Below, piece after piece: positions 9,242-16,409 of a DNA stretch of 25,933 nucleotides. The notes beneath the pieces are model-generated. The model had not been told where the DNA came from, ran no database searches, and saw nothing but the letters and a program-made list of their open reading frames with translations. This stretch comes from Deltaproteobacteria bacterium (GTDB lineage: Bacteria; Desulfobacterota; Syntrophia; Syntrophales; UBA5619). The stretch is from NCBI GenBank assembly GCA_026388345.1, contig JAPLJY010000322.1, positions 1 through 25,933 of the forward strand, read 5' to 3'. Both the position numbers and the translations under genes were made by a program. How positions within the stretch are numbered: position 1 is the first letter of the stretch; every line of letters starts with the position of its first letter.

Positions 9242-10136
9242 TAAAATCGCAAAGTTGAAAAAGGAGCGCAAGGCGGTCGTCCTGGCCCACAATTACCAGA
9301 TTCCCGAGGTCCAGGACATCGCCGATTTCGTCGGCGACTCCCTGGAGTTGAGCATCAAGGCGTCCCAGACCGACGCGGAGGTGATCGTCTTTTGCGGGGT
9401 GCACTTCATGGCGGAGACGGCCAAGATCCTCTCGCCCCAGAAGACCGTCCTGCTGCCGGCCAAAGAGGCGGGCTGTCCCATGGCGGACATGATCACCGCC
9501 GAGCAGCTCCGCGCGCTGAAGGCGGAGCATCCCGGGGCGAAGGTCCTGTGTTATGTGAACACCTCGGCCGAGGTCAAGGCGGAATGCGATCTGTGCTGCA
9601 CGTCGGCGAACGCCGTCCGGATGGTCGGGGAGGTCCTCAAGGATGCCCCAGAGATCATCTTCGTCCCCGATCGGTACCTGGCCGCCTTCGTGGCCGCAAA
9701 GACCGGGCGAGAATTCATCACCTGGCCGGGATTCTGCCCCACCCACGCCCGGATCTTGCCGGAGCATATCGAGGCGGCCCGCGCCCGACATCCCGGGGCG
9801 GTCGTCATGGTCCATCCGGAGTGCCGCCCCGAGGTGGCGGCCATTGCGGATATGGTGATCTCCACCGGCGGGATGAGCCGTTACGCCCGGGAGACACCGG
9901 CCCGGGAGATCATCGTCGGCACGGAGCCGGGGATCATCCACCGCCTGAAGAAGGAGAATCCGGACAAGATCTTCCATCCCATTTCGGATACGGTCATCTG
10001 CCCGAACATGAAGAAGACGACCCTGGAGAAGATTCTCTGGTCGCTCGAGGACATGGTTCATAAAATCGAGGTGCCGGAGGAGATCGCGGCACGCGCCCGG
10101 CGCTCCATCGAAACGATGCTGAACATCGGCCGCTAA
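9228..10136 (+). CDS. nadA: Quinolinate synthase A
   Basis: NadA condenses iminoaspartate with dihydroxyacetone phosphate to quinolinate for NAD synthesis and carries an oxygen-sensitive [4Fe-4S] cluster. The 302-residue length matches the short NadA class. The likely cluster ligands are C83 (EAGCPMAD), C170 (WPGFCPTH) and C258 (DTVICPNM), in the family's spacing. AHNYQIPEVQD, CYVNTSAEVKAE and HPECRPEV are family motifs. The start is a TTG at 9228, set by a strong AGGAGG (9216-9221) six bases upstream; no ATG exists near it. It overlaps mnmA by 14 bases. nadB and nadC are not in this window, so its placement reflects Fe-S/sulphur company rather than a NAD operon. Confidence 0.93.
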   Translation: MELIDKIAKLKKERKAVVLAHNYQIPEVQDIADFVGDSLELSIKASQTDAEVIVFCGVHFMAETAKILSPQKTVLLPAKEAGCPMADMITAEQLRALKAEHPGAKVLCYVNTSAEVKAECDLCCTSANAVRMVGEVLKDAPEIIFVPDRYLAAFVAAKTGREFITWPGFCPTHARILPEHIEAARARHPGAVVMVHPECRPEVAAIADMVISTGGMSRYARETPAREIIVGTEPGIIHRLKKENPDKIFHPISDTVICPNMKKTTLEKILWSLEDMVHKIEVPEEIAARARRSIETMLNIGR

Positions 10137-10148
10137 GGGGGGGACTGC

Positions 10149-11003
10149 ATGGACACTCAAAAGGACGTAGAAGTCCTGCACATCGGCCGCGAGGGAAGTG
10201 CGATCCGGACGGAATGGACGGCCCGCGAGTTCCCGCTCACGATCATGCTCAACGGGGAGCAGCTTGTGACGGTGCTGTGTTCCCCGGGCGAGTTAGAGGC
10301 GCTGGCCGTCGGTTTTCTCTTTTCCGAGGGGTTTATCCGGGCGAAGGAGGAGATCACGGGGCTGATCCTCGACGCCGAGCGGGGGATCATCCGGATCCGC
10401 ACGGCGGAGGGAAAGACGGCGGACGAAAAGCTCTTCGCGAAGCGGGTCCTCACCACCGGCTGCGGCCGGGGGATGGCCTTTTACAGTTACGCCGATCTGG
10501 ACCGCAAGAAAAAGGTCGTGTCGGATCTCAAGGTGACACCGGAGGCGGTGCTGTCCTTAAGCCGTCGGTTTCAGGGCGCCTCCAGTCTTTATCGGCAGAC
10601 GCACGGGGTCCACAGCGCGGCCCTGTGCGATCCCGAAAATATCCTGTTCTTTGCGGAGGATATCGGCAGGCACAACGCCGTCGACAAGGTCCTGGGCCAT
10701 TGTCTTCTCAAGGGGATCGCCGTCGCCGACCGGATCCTGATCACGAGCGGGAGGATCTCCTCGGAAATTCTCTTCAAGACGGCGGGGAGCGGCATCCCGG
10801 TTCTGGTCTCCAAGTCGGCGCCGACGGACATGGGGGTGGACCTCGCCGAGGAGCTCTCGATCACGCTGATCGGTTTCGTCCGCGGGGGCGGGATGAACGT
10901 CTACGCCGGCAGGGAGCGGATCGACCTTCAGCGGCGGGCTGCGGCCCCCGGGGGATCCACGGCCGAAGAGGACCGGAGAAATCACGCGCGGGAGGGGAGA
11001 TAG
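10149..11003 (+). CDS. fdhD: FdhD-family sulphurtransferase for formate dehydrogenase maturation
   Basis: FdhD passes sulphur from a cysteine desulfurase to the molybdenum cofactor of formate dehydrogenases. The 284-residue protein has the family's SPGELEALAVGFLFSEG (45-61), TTGCGRG (102-108), THGVHSAAL, EDIGRHNAVDKV, ITSGRISSE and SKSAPTDMGV blocks. E. coli FdhD has a CxxC pair in its active-site loop; here the loop reads C105-G-R-G, so only the first cysteine remains. ATG 10149 lies 12 bases after nadA, with GGGGGG/GGGGA near 10137-10143 as a poor ribosome binding site. The following MOSC gene is one base downstream. Cysteine desulfurase in the same cluster fits the function. Confidence 0.93.
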   Translation: MDTQKDVEVLHIGREGSAIRTEWTAREFPLTIMLNGEQLVTVLCSPGELEALAVGFLFSEGFIRAKEEITGLILDAERGIIRIRTAEGKTADEKLFAKRVLTTGCGRGMAFYSYADLDRKKKVVSDLKVTPEAVLSLSRRFQGASSLYRQTHGVHSAALCDPENILFFAEDIGRHNAVDKVLGHCLLKGIAVADRILITSGRISSEILFKTAGSGIPVLVSKSAPTDMGVDLAEELSITLIGFVRGGGMNVYAGRERIDLQRRAAAPGGSTAEEDRRNHAREGR

Positions 11004-11004
11004 C

Positions 11005-11454
11005 ATGCAGGGAAAGGTTGTCGCCGTCTGCCGGAGTGAAAAGACCGGTACGAAGAAAGAACCGTGCGGGGAGGGGGTTTTCCTCAAGGATTACGGTCTG
11101 GAAAAGGACGCCCATGCAGCCCGGGGGATCGCCAGGCAGGTGAGCCTGCTGGCCGAGGGGAGCATCGATAAGATGCGGGGCCTCGGCCTCGAACTAAAAC
11201 CGGGCGATTTCGCCGAGAACCTGACGGTCGGGGGGATGGAGCTCTTCACCCTCCCGGTCGGAACAAAGCTCAAGGTAGGCGAGGAGGTCGTCCTCGAGAT
11301 CAGCCAGATCGGAAAGGCCTGCCACAAAGGCTGCGCCATTTTCCAGGCGGTGGGCGCCTGCGTCATGCCGAAGGAGGGCGTTTTCGCCCGGGTGATCCGG
11401 AACGGCAAGATCCGGACGGGGGACGATATCGAGATCATTAAGGAGGCGTCCTGA
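11005..11454 (+). CDS. MOSC-domain protein
   Basis: The 149-residue product is a stand-alone MOSC domain, the C-terminal domain of Moco sulfurases. It shows GLEKDAHAA (residues 31-39), RQVSLLA (44-50), LKPGDFAENLTV (64-75), LPVGTKLKVGE and the conserved cysteine in IGKACHKGCAI (C105 and C109). MOSC proteins bind or transfer sulphur to molybdenum cofactor. The gene starts one base after fdhD, so the two are surely cotranscribed and probably act together in molybdoenzyme maturation. Many deltaproteobacteria place such genes beside moaB or mog; neither is visible here. The precise substrate is unknown. Confidence 0.88.
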   Translation: MQGKVVAVCRSEKTGTKKEPCGEGVFLKDYGLEKDAHAARGIARQVSLLAEGSIDKMRGLGLELKPGDFAENLTVGGMELFTLPVGTKLKVGEEVVLEISQIGKACHKGCAIFQAVGACVMPKEGVFARVIRNGKIRTGDDIEIIKEAS

Positions 11455-11533
11455 GGGACCCCCGAAATCCCGACGTCAGGGATTAATCATCGACCGTTAC
11501 GGTATGCCGGGTGGGTTCAAAACGACGAACGCC

Positions 11534-11620
11534 ATGAATATGCCGGATTTCTGCTTCTGCAGGGATGACCGGCTTTTACAGAGATTCTATCAGGTTTTGA
11601 AGGAGGAAGAACTTAGGTGA
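11534..11620 (+). CDS. Candidate short ORF with Cys-x-Cys, stop-start coupled to cysE
   Basis: The frame from ATG 11534 encodes 28 residues beginning MNMPDFCFCRDDRL and ends at a TGA that shares its A with the cysE ATG (TGATG, 11618-11622). An in-frame ATG at 11504 would add ten residues. The C-terminal codons carry the AAGGAGG of cysE. The frame remains open further upstream into the MOSC gene, and no good ribosome binding site precedes either ATG, so it may be chance. A short perfect palindrome ACCGT-T-ACGGT (11493-11503) precedes it. A role as cysteine-responsive coupling peptide is speculation. Confidence 0.3.
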   Translation: MNMPDFCFCRDDRLLQRFYQVLKEEELR

Positions 11621-12576
11621 TGTCGAACTCAAACGTTAAGGCGATCGCGCCGATTGAACAAAAGGGGGAGGACGATTTTTCAGAGATCGTGGAGTCGCTC
11701 TGCTCCCGAAAGAACGGATCCACCGCGGGAATCAAGAAGCGGTGGCAGGAGCAGGCGCTTCCCTCCCGGCAGACGATCGGGGAGATCATCGAGTCGCTCC
11801 GCTCCGTCCTTTTTCCAGGGTATTTCGGGTTTTCCGAACTCAAGGAGGAGAGCCTCCGGTTCCATGTCGGCTCGACGCTGGACCATATCCGGCGCGATCT
11901 ACAGGAACAGATCAAGCGGGGGCTCTGTTTCTCGTGCGAGGAAGGTCCCGACTGCCTGCCTTTCTGCGACAGGAAGGCCCGCGAGCTGACCGGCGAATTC
12001 CTCCGGCAACTGAAGAAGGTGCAACGGCTGCTGGCCCTGGACGTCCGCGCCGCCTTCGAGGGCGACCCGGCGGCCGCAAATCCCGACGAGGTGATCTTCT
12101 GCTATCCGGGCGTCCTGGCGATCACCAACTACCGTCTGGCCCATGAACTGCACATCCTCGGCGTTCCGATCATCCCGCGGATGATCACCGAGGCGGCCCA
12201 CAGCGCGACCGGCATAGACATCCATCCCGGGGCGGCCATCGGCGAGCGTTTCTTCATCGATCACGGAACCGGGGTCGTCATCGGGGAGACCTGCATCATC
12301 GGCAGCCGGGTCCGGATCTACCAGGGGGTGACCCTCGGGGCGAAGAGCTTCCAGGTGGACGGGGAGGGGAAACCCGTCCGGGGGATCGACCGGCACCCCA
12401 TCGTCGAGGACGACGTGACGATCTACTCCGGGGCGACGATCCTCGGGCGGGTGACGATCGGCCGCGGTTCGGTGATCGGCGGGAACGTCTGGCTCGTCCA
12501 CGGCGTGCCGCCGGGGAGCCGGATCACCCAGGCCCAGACCCGGGAGGATGAGTTCGAACGGGGCGCGGGGATCTGA
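11620..12576 (+). CDS. cysE: Serine O-acetyltransferase, EpsC-type long form
   Basis: The enzyme makes O-acetylserine from serine and acetyl-CoA, the first committed step to cysteine. Of its 318 residues the C-terminal third (about 190-305) is a left-handed beta-helix of hexapeptide repeats (HSATGIDIHPGAAIG, VVIGETCIIG, VTLGAKSF, ATILGRVTIGRGSVIGGN) with H194 and H215 in the usual catalytic/substrate sites. The roughly 190-residue N-terminal region is longer than in E. coli CysE. It carries C103-x2-C106-x5-C112-x3-C116, an unusual four-cysteine group that might bind metal or sense redox. ATG 11620 is preferred over GTG 11617; AAGGAGG ends at 11606. A gap of about 165 bases separates it from the MOSC gene. 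Confidence 0.92.
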   Translation: MSNSNVKAIAPIEQKGEDDFSEIVESLCSRKNGSTAGIKKRWQEQALPSRQTIGEIIESLRSVLFPGYFGFSELKEESLRFHVGSTLDHIRRDLQEQIKRGLCFSCEEGPDCLPFCDRKARELTGEFLRQLKKVQRLLALDVRAAFEGDPAAANPDEVIFCYPGVLAITNYRLAHELHILGVPIIPRMITEAAHSATGIDIHPGAAIGERFFIDHGTGVVIGETCIIGSRVRIYQGVTLGAKSFQVDGEGKPVRGIDRHPIVEDDVTIYSGATILGRVTIGRGSVIGGNVWLVHGVPPGSRITQAQTREDEFERGAGI

Positions 12577-12669
12577 CAGCTTCTCTCGATTTTGCGCCGT
12601 TCATGCCGCGGCGGCAGAGATGGTGCCTGCGGCTCAGGCGACGATCACCGCCTTGGCCTGCAGCAGTTT

Positions 12670-13290
12670 TCATCGCCCTTTGGCCGCCATGATGTCATCC
12701 ACATTAAATTCCCCGGCCTTCTCAAAGGGGAACAGGGAGTAGAAATTGATTTCTCCCAGGCACACTTCCATGTAGAAGCGGTTGCCGACGGCGGTTTTGA
12801 AGGAGATCTTCCGGAGCTGGGGCTTTTCGATGGAGGCCTTGATCGCGATCTCCACGGGTTCAGAGATGACGAGCATCTTGGGTTGATTCTGATCGACATG
12901 GATGTTGGTCGCCTTCTCCAGATCCACCCGGAAGCGACCGATGCACTGGTTCATCAACTCCCCGAGGCTGTTGGCGACCTCGTCGGCGGTGTAGCTGCCG
13001 CTCAATTCCTCCTCCGGCATGCCCATGCCGGTCATGTATTTTCGGTAGATCTCCATCGCCGCTTCGTCGGAAAAATTCAACACAACGAGTCCATTGAAAT
13101 CGCCGCCGAACAGGACGAAACACCCGATGTTGGGTTTCAGACAGGTCTTCTCGATATTCTGAACCATGGGGGAAAAAGCAATGGCGTCGTGGATGGCCGA
13201 TGAAAGGACCGATTGCACGGAGCGGATCAAGATCCGGAAGATGTCTTCCGTCGTTACAGTCACCATTTCTGCCGTTTTTTTCTCATTCAT
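12670..13290 (-). CDS. CheX/CheC-like domain protein (possibly DUF3334 family)
   Basis: The 206-residue cytoplasmic protein has two CheX-like halves. The first contains GCFVLFGGDFNGLVVLNFSD and a SLGELMNQCIGRF helix; its E-x2-N resembles the CheC/CheX/FliY phosphatase motif. The second half ends VCLGEINFYSLFPF. CheX-type proteins dephosphorylate CheY-like response regulators, but no receiver or chemotaxis gene is in the window, so the role is a guess. The DUF3334 label is from memory of the family and unverified. The start was moved to ATG 13290 because GAGGAG lies just upstream; an in-frame extension to 13416 covers the promoter. It is transcribed divergently from the M20 remnant and convergently with cysE. 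Confidence 0.65.
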   Translation of the reverse strand: MNEKKTAEMVTVTTEDIFRILIRSVQSVLSSAIHDAIAFSPMVQNIEKTCLKPNIGCFVLFGGDFNGLVVLNFSDEAAMEIYRKYMTGMGMPEEELSGSYTADEVANSLGELMNQCIGRFRVDLEKATNIHVDQNQPKMLVISEPVEIAIKASIEKPQLRKISFKTAVGNRFYMEVCLGEINFYSLFPFEKAGEFNVDDIMAAKGR

Positions 13291-13386
13291 GGGGTTTCTC
13301 CTCGTTGTTTCCCGAACGGGTTTCCAAAGCGATGCGAGGGCTTGTAAAACGTCGCTGTCGGCCTGATACTTCCTGGCTACGGGTGG

Positions 13387-13416
13387 ACTATAACCAGGAT
13401 GTTTGGGTAAAGTCAA
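13387..13416 (-). promoter_or_regulatory. Promoter of the CheX-like gene
   Basis: Read on the minus strand, TTGACT (13416-13411) is followed after 18 bases by TATAGT (13392-13387). It lies about 100 bases before the start codon at 13290. Confidence 0.6.
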
Positions 13417-13590
13417 TCACGGATCGATTTTCCCATCAGCAAAATATTCTTGACATGACGGGCCGCTTTCCTTAGCCTCGGCTTGTGACAGACAGGTTTT
13501 ACCTGACCGGTAAGAGGGTCGGTCGCATCCGTTCAGCCTGCACGTTTCAAGGAACGAATCCTCGGGAGGAAGCCGTCGAAGCGATGGCGG

Positions 13591-13977
13591 GACCGCCCGC
13601 GGTGGATCCGGGAGATCTCCGACGGCGTGGCGGCGGCACATGGCCAGCGGGCGCAGTTGGAGTATGTTCACGGCACGCCGGTGCTGGTCAATCCGCCGGC
13701 GAACACGGAGAAGATGACCCGCGCCTTCCGGGCGCTGGGAGGCGACGTCCGCGACTGCCGGCCGATGATGTATGGGGAGGATTTTGCGTTTTTCATCGAG
13801 AAAATCCCGGGCTGCTTCGGTTTCCTCGGCGCCGGAGACGGCTCGGACATGACGGCGCAGGGTCTCCACCATCCCCGCTTCGATCTCAATGAGTAGACGC
13901 TCGCCTGGGGCGCGGCGCTACATGTGCAACTGGTGCGCGACAGAGCGGCAAGTCTGGGAGCGAAGCCGGCCCCATGA
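13591..13977 (+). pseudogene. Remnant of an M20-family amidohydrolase/carboxypeptidase, C-terminal third only
   Basis: The frame reads WIREISDGVAAAHG, then LEYVHGTPVLVNPPANTEKM, MMYGEDFAFFIEKIPGCFGF and HHPRFDLNE. These are the C-terminal motifs of M20D hydrolases (hippurate hydrolase / N-acyl-amino-acid amidohydrolase type), including the metal-site ED and the final HHPxFD. An in-frame TAG (13894-13896) then interrupts the family tail, which continues as TLAWGAALHVQLV to TGA 13975-13977. The N-terminal two thirds, with the other metal ligands, are absent upstream, where the CheX promoter lies. Both the truncation and the internal stop show a decayed gene. A GTG at 13627 could still give an 89-residue fragment, probably non-functional. 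Confidence 0.85.
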
Positions 13978-14020
13978 AGCCCTGCACGCCGTTCGGCGAA
14001 GAGACGCAGACCCTATCGCT

Positions 14021-15133
14021 TTATTGCACGGCCTTTCCCCACCATTTTTCCATCCCGTAATGGACCGCGAGGCCGGCCGCGAAGCCGACGGCCATGTTTG
14101 CAAGAAGGGAAACGGCGACGGTGAGGACAAGCGGGATCAGGTCTCTGCCCGGTCGGACGTCCCGGACGAACTTCGTCAGCTCGATCCCGACGAGGAACAT
14201 CATCGCCCCGATGATCGCCGCGGGAAATGCGGCAAAGAGGCCGGCGATCGCCGCCGCGAAGAAGAGGCCGAGCGCGATCTCGATTACCCCCTCGATCAGG
14301 TTGGTCCCCCCGGTGCGCGCCCCGAAGTAGTACTGGCCGGCGAGCCCGCCGGAGCCGTGGCACATCGGCATGCCGCCGAAGAACGGAAGAACGAGGTTCA
14401 TGATCCCCTGGTTCCAGGAGAGCTTCCCCACGCCGACCGGCCGGTCGGGAAAATAGGTCCCGATCAGCGCGGATGTGGCGATCGTCGCGTTGGTAATCGT
14501 GAGCGGAATCTGGGCGAAACCGGCCAGCACGAGCGAGTCCCAGACCTCCTTCGGGCTGAACCCGGTGAGCGGCGGCGGGGTGAAGCGGATCAGGTCAGCC
14601 GACGGGAGCCGCCCCTGGAAGGCGACGATGCCGATCCCGAGGAGCATCAGCACGACGGCAGCGGGGGCGTAGCGGCTCTCCCGCAGAACCAGAACGATAA
14701 CGATCGCGACGAGGCCGAGGATCCAGCCGGCCGAAATCATCTTGAGGGCCTCCACGGCAAGGAGGATCCCGAGCGTCGCCTGGATCCCGCGGACGACGGA
14801 ACGGGGGGTGATCTTTGCGAGGCGGCCGATGATCCCCGTCGCCGCGAAGAGGACCCAGACGATCCCCATCGCGAAGCCGGAGGCGTAGATGAGCGAAGGG
14901 CTCCAGTGCTGGGCGATGGCGACGACGGCCAGGACCTTCATCGGCTCGATCGGCATGGGGAGTTTGTAGATCAGGCCGGTCGCGACGTTCGCGAGGCCCA
15001 TCATCACGAGAAACCCTGCCGGGTCGAGGCCGCAGACGGCGATGTAGCCGATGGCGAGCGGGAAGAGCGTCCCGAAGTCCCCCATCGATCCGGCCAGCTC
15101 CCGCAGGTTGAATTCAAACGATTTGATCTTCAT
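14021..15133 (-). CDS. MOT1-type molybdate (or sulfate) transporter
   Basis: The 370-residue protein is very hydrophobic with about ten membrane helices. It carries the MOT1/SulP-related signatures near the N-terminus (FNLRELAGSMGDFGTLFPLA; YKLPMPIEPMKVLA) and PMCHGSGGLAGQYYFGARTGG in the second half. MOT1 proteins are high-affinity molybdate transporters and some related members take sulfate. Molybdate is favoured because fdhD and a MOSC gene lie 3-4 kb away, but sulfate would suit the cysteine cluster; sequence alone does not decide. The start is ATG 15133, with a weak GAGAAG upstream. It is downstream of the CDGSH gene in the same direction, with a 107-base gap. The large opposite-strand frame over it is a G+C artefact. 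Confidence 0.85.
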   Translation of the reverse strand: MKIKSFEFNLRELAGSMGDFGTLFPLAIGYIAVCGLDPAGFLVMMGLANVATGLIYKLPMPIEPMKVLAVVAIAQHWSPSLIYASGFAMGIVWVLFAATGIIGRLAKITPRSVVRGIQATLGILLAVEALKMISAGWILGLVAIVIVLVLRESRYAPAAVVLMLLGIGIVAFQGRLPSADLIRFTPPPLTGFSPKEVWDSLVLAGFAQIPLTITNATIATSALIGTYFPDRPVGVGKLSWNQGIMNLVLPFFGGMPMCHGSGGLAGQYYFGARTGGTNLIEGVIEIALGLFFAAAIAGLFAAFPAAIIGAMMFLVGIELTKFVRDVRPGRDLIPLVLTVAVSLLANMAVGFAAGLAVHYGMEKWWGKAVQ

Positions 15134-15240
15134 TCGCTTCTCAAAGCGGATTCACCGGCAAGCCTCTTCCCAAGGTTCCGGCGGCTTATCCCGGACCGTC
15201 GGCCCGGACGATTTCTTCCGATCCCCGGTTTAACAGCCTG

Positions 15241-15480
15241 TTACAGCTTGTTGTGCTCGCCGTCGCAATACGGCGGCTTTTTGCTGTGTTTGCAGCCGCA
15301 CCAAGCGACCGTCTTGGGGTACTTGACCTCCACCTCCATGGGCGTCATGCCGGTCTTGAGCCGTTCGTGGGAGCCGTCGCAAAATGGCTGGTTCGCGGAC
15401 TGGCCGCAACTGCACCAGTAATACTTGCCCGGCTGCATCTCCATCATGTACGGTCCCTTCTTCGCAATCTTCGGTTCCAT
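15241..15480 (-). CDS. Double-CDGSH iron-sulphur protein
   Basis: The 79-residue protein carries two CDGSH [2Fe-2S] motifs. The first is C23-S-C25 ... P-F-C34-D-G-S-H38 and the second is C61-G-C63 ... P-Y-C72-D-G-E-H76. Both keep the three-Cys/one-His ligand pattern of mitoNEET-like domains. Bacterial double-CDGSH proteins are small soluble redox or cluster-transfer proteins of unclear role. The start ATG 15480 (MEPK...) is preferred over ATG 15498 because GGAGAGAGG sits immediately upstream. A consensus-like promoter lies at 15568-15596. Its stop codon is part of a palindromic 14-mer (TTAACAGCCTGTTA, 15230-15243) that recurs at 19492. Confidence 0.9.
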   Translation of the reverse strand: MEPKIAKKGPYMMEMQPGKYYWCSCGQSANQPFCDGSHERLKTGMTPMEVEVKYPKTVAWCGCKHSKKPPYCDGEHNKL

Positions 15481-15567
15481 GGTCCTCTCTCCTCTCATTC
15501 AAATCCATCCTTCCGATCAGAACATTCGCATTCCGTGCGGAAACGATCAGCGGTGGAATATGGGGAC

Positions 15568-15596
15568 ATCATAGTGGGCGGCTTTCGGTCTGTCAA
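15568..15596 (-). promoter_or_regulatory. Strong promoter of the CDGSH gene
   Basis: On the minus strand TTGACA (15596-15591) is followed after 17 bases by TATGAT (15573-15568), a near-consensus sigma70 promoter. It overlaps the last codon of the upstream methyltransferase gene, so the CDGSH gene has its own transcription start about 80 bases before its ATG. Confidence 0.75.
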
Positions 15597-16192
15597 GAAA
15601 TCCGGCTGGAGGCGGATCCGCCCTTCTCCAGCAGGACGGCGCGGCTCAGGGCAACCACGGGTTCGCCCAGCGGTCGGAAACCGGCCGCCCGGCACACCTC
15701 GACGGTTCGTCCAAAACTGTTCCGGGTTACGTGTAACTTCGGTTCGACGAGGAGGAGCCGGCCGCCCGGTTTCAAGAAGGAGAAAATCTCACCAAAGAAG
15801 CGGGGTTTGTCCGGCACCTCGTGGACCATCCAGAAGGCGAGGACGAAGTCGGCCGGCTCCTCCACCCCAAGTAGGTCCGGCCGGCAGCGGTGCAGAACGA
15901 TCCGGTCGGCGAGCCCCGCCTTGCGCGCCCGGCGGCCGAGGGTCGCAAGCATTTTCTCTTGAAGGTCAACCGCAATGACCTTTCCACTGGAGCCGACCAG
16001 CTTCGCCAGCCCAAGCGTAAAATAGCCCATCCCACAGCCGATGTCCACGGCGGTCATCCCGGTCTTCACATGAGGGTTGAGGATGCGCTCCGGATCATGA
16101 ATCAGGCGGCGCAGGGGGTTGTCGAAGCTGTAACAGAGCCACCAGGGGCAGACCCTGTCGTTCATCCGCAGCACTCTTTCAAACCATCCCAT
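15593..16192 (-). CDS. Class I SAM-dependent methyltransferase
   Basis: The 199-residue protein has the Rossmann methyltransferase motifs: motif I VDIGCGMGYFTLGLA (residues 49-63), the acidic GKVIAVDLQEKML, ADFVLAFWMVHEV and LKPGGRLLLVEPK. The overall pattern resembles UbiE/arsenite-type small-molecule methyltransferases, but no arsenic or quinone gene is near, so the substrate is unknown. ATG 16192 has GGGAG upstream. The stop lies over the CDGSH promoter. A short cysteine-containing N-terminal segment (DRVCPWWLCYSFDNP) is a common feature of one subgroup and may belong to the substrate site. Confidence 0.85.
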   Translation of the reverse strand: MGWFERVLRMNDRVCPWWLCYSFDNPLRRLIHDPERILNPHVKTGMTAVDIGCGMGYFTLGLAKLVGSSGKVIAVDLQEKMLATLGRRARKAGLADRIVLHRCRPDLLGVEEPADFVLAFWMVHEVPDKPRFFGEIFSFLKPGGRLLLVEPKLHVTRNSFGRTVEVCRAAGFRPLGEPVVALSRAVLLEKGGSASSRIS

Positions 16193-16336
16193 TTTGATTC
16201 TCCCGAATGCTTGATTACTCCGGCAACATTATATATCAAAGTCATCATTCCCGCCCCCTCTGGAGTGTAACCTTACGAAAGTGGGGGTGCGGGTAACTCA
16301 CGACGGAAAACCGTGGTCCGGATGTCGGATCTTCAG

Positions 16337-16389
16337 CACGGAAACTGAGCGGGGCCGCCACAGCCGGCATGGCGGCGCCGGTTTCCGTG
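16337..16389. repeat. Two-tier hairpin between the methyltransferase and MipA genes
   Basis: CACGGAAAC (16337-16345) pairs perfectly with GTTTCCGTG (16381-16389). Inside it GCCGCC (16354-16359) pairs with GGCGGC (16371-16376). It lies 20 bases beyond the MipA-family stop. There is no T-tract on either strand, so a Rho-independent terminator call is not supported; it may limit RNA decay. Confidence 0.5.
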
Positions 16390-16409
16390 GAGTCGTCTCC
16401 GCATCCCCG

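Noticed and set aside
11466..11484. AATCCC/GGGATT hairpin after the MOSC gene as terminator
   Set aside because: Short stem and no following T-run.
13450..13478. Plus-strand promoter before the M20 remnant (TTGACA at 13450)
   Set aside because: The -10 position (TAGCCT) is poor, and the downstream gene is decayed.
13889..15421. 510-residue open frame on the + strand
   Set aside because: It is opposite the MOT1-type transporter and its translation is an Arg/Asp/Glu-rich low-complexity product, typical of a G+C shadow frame.
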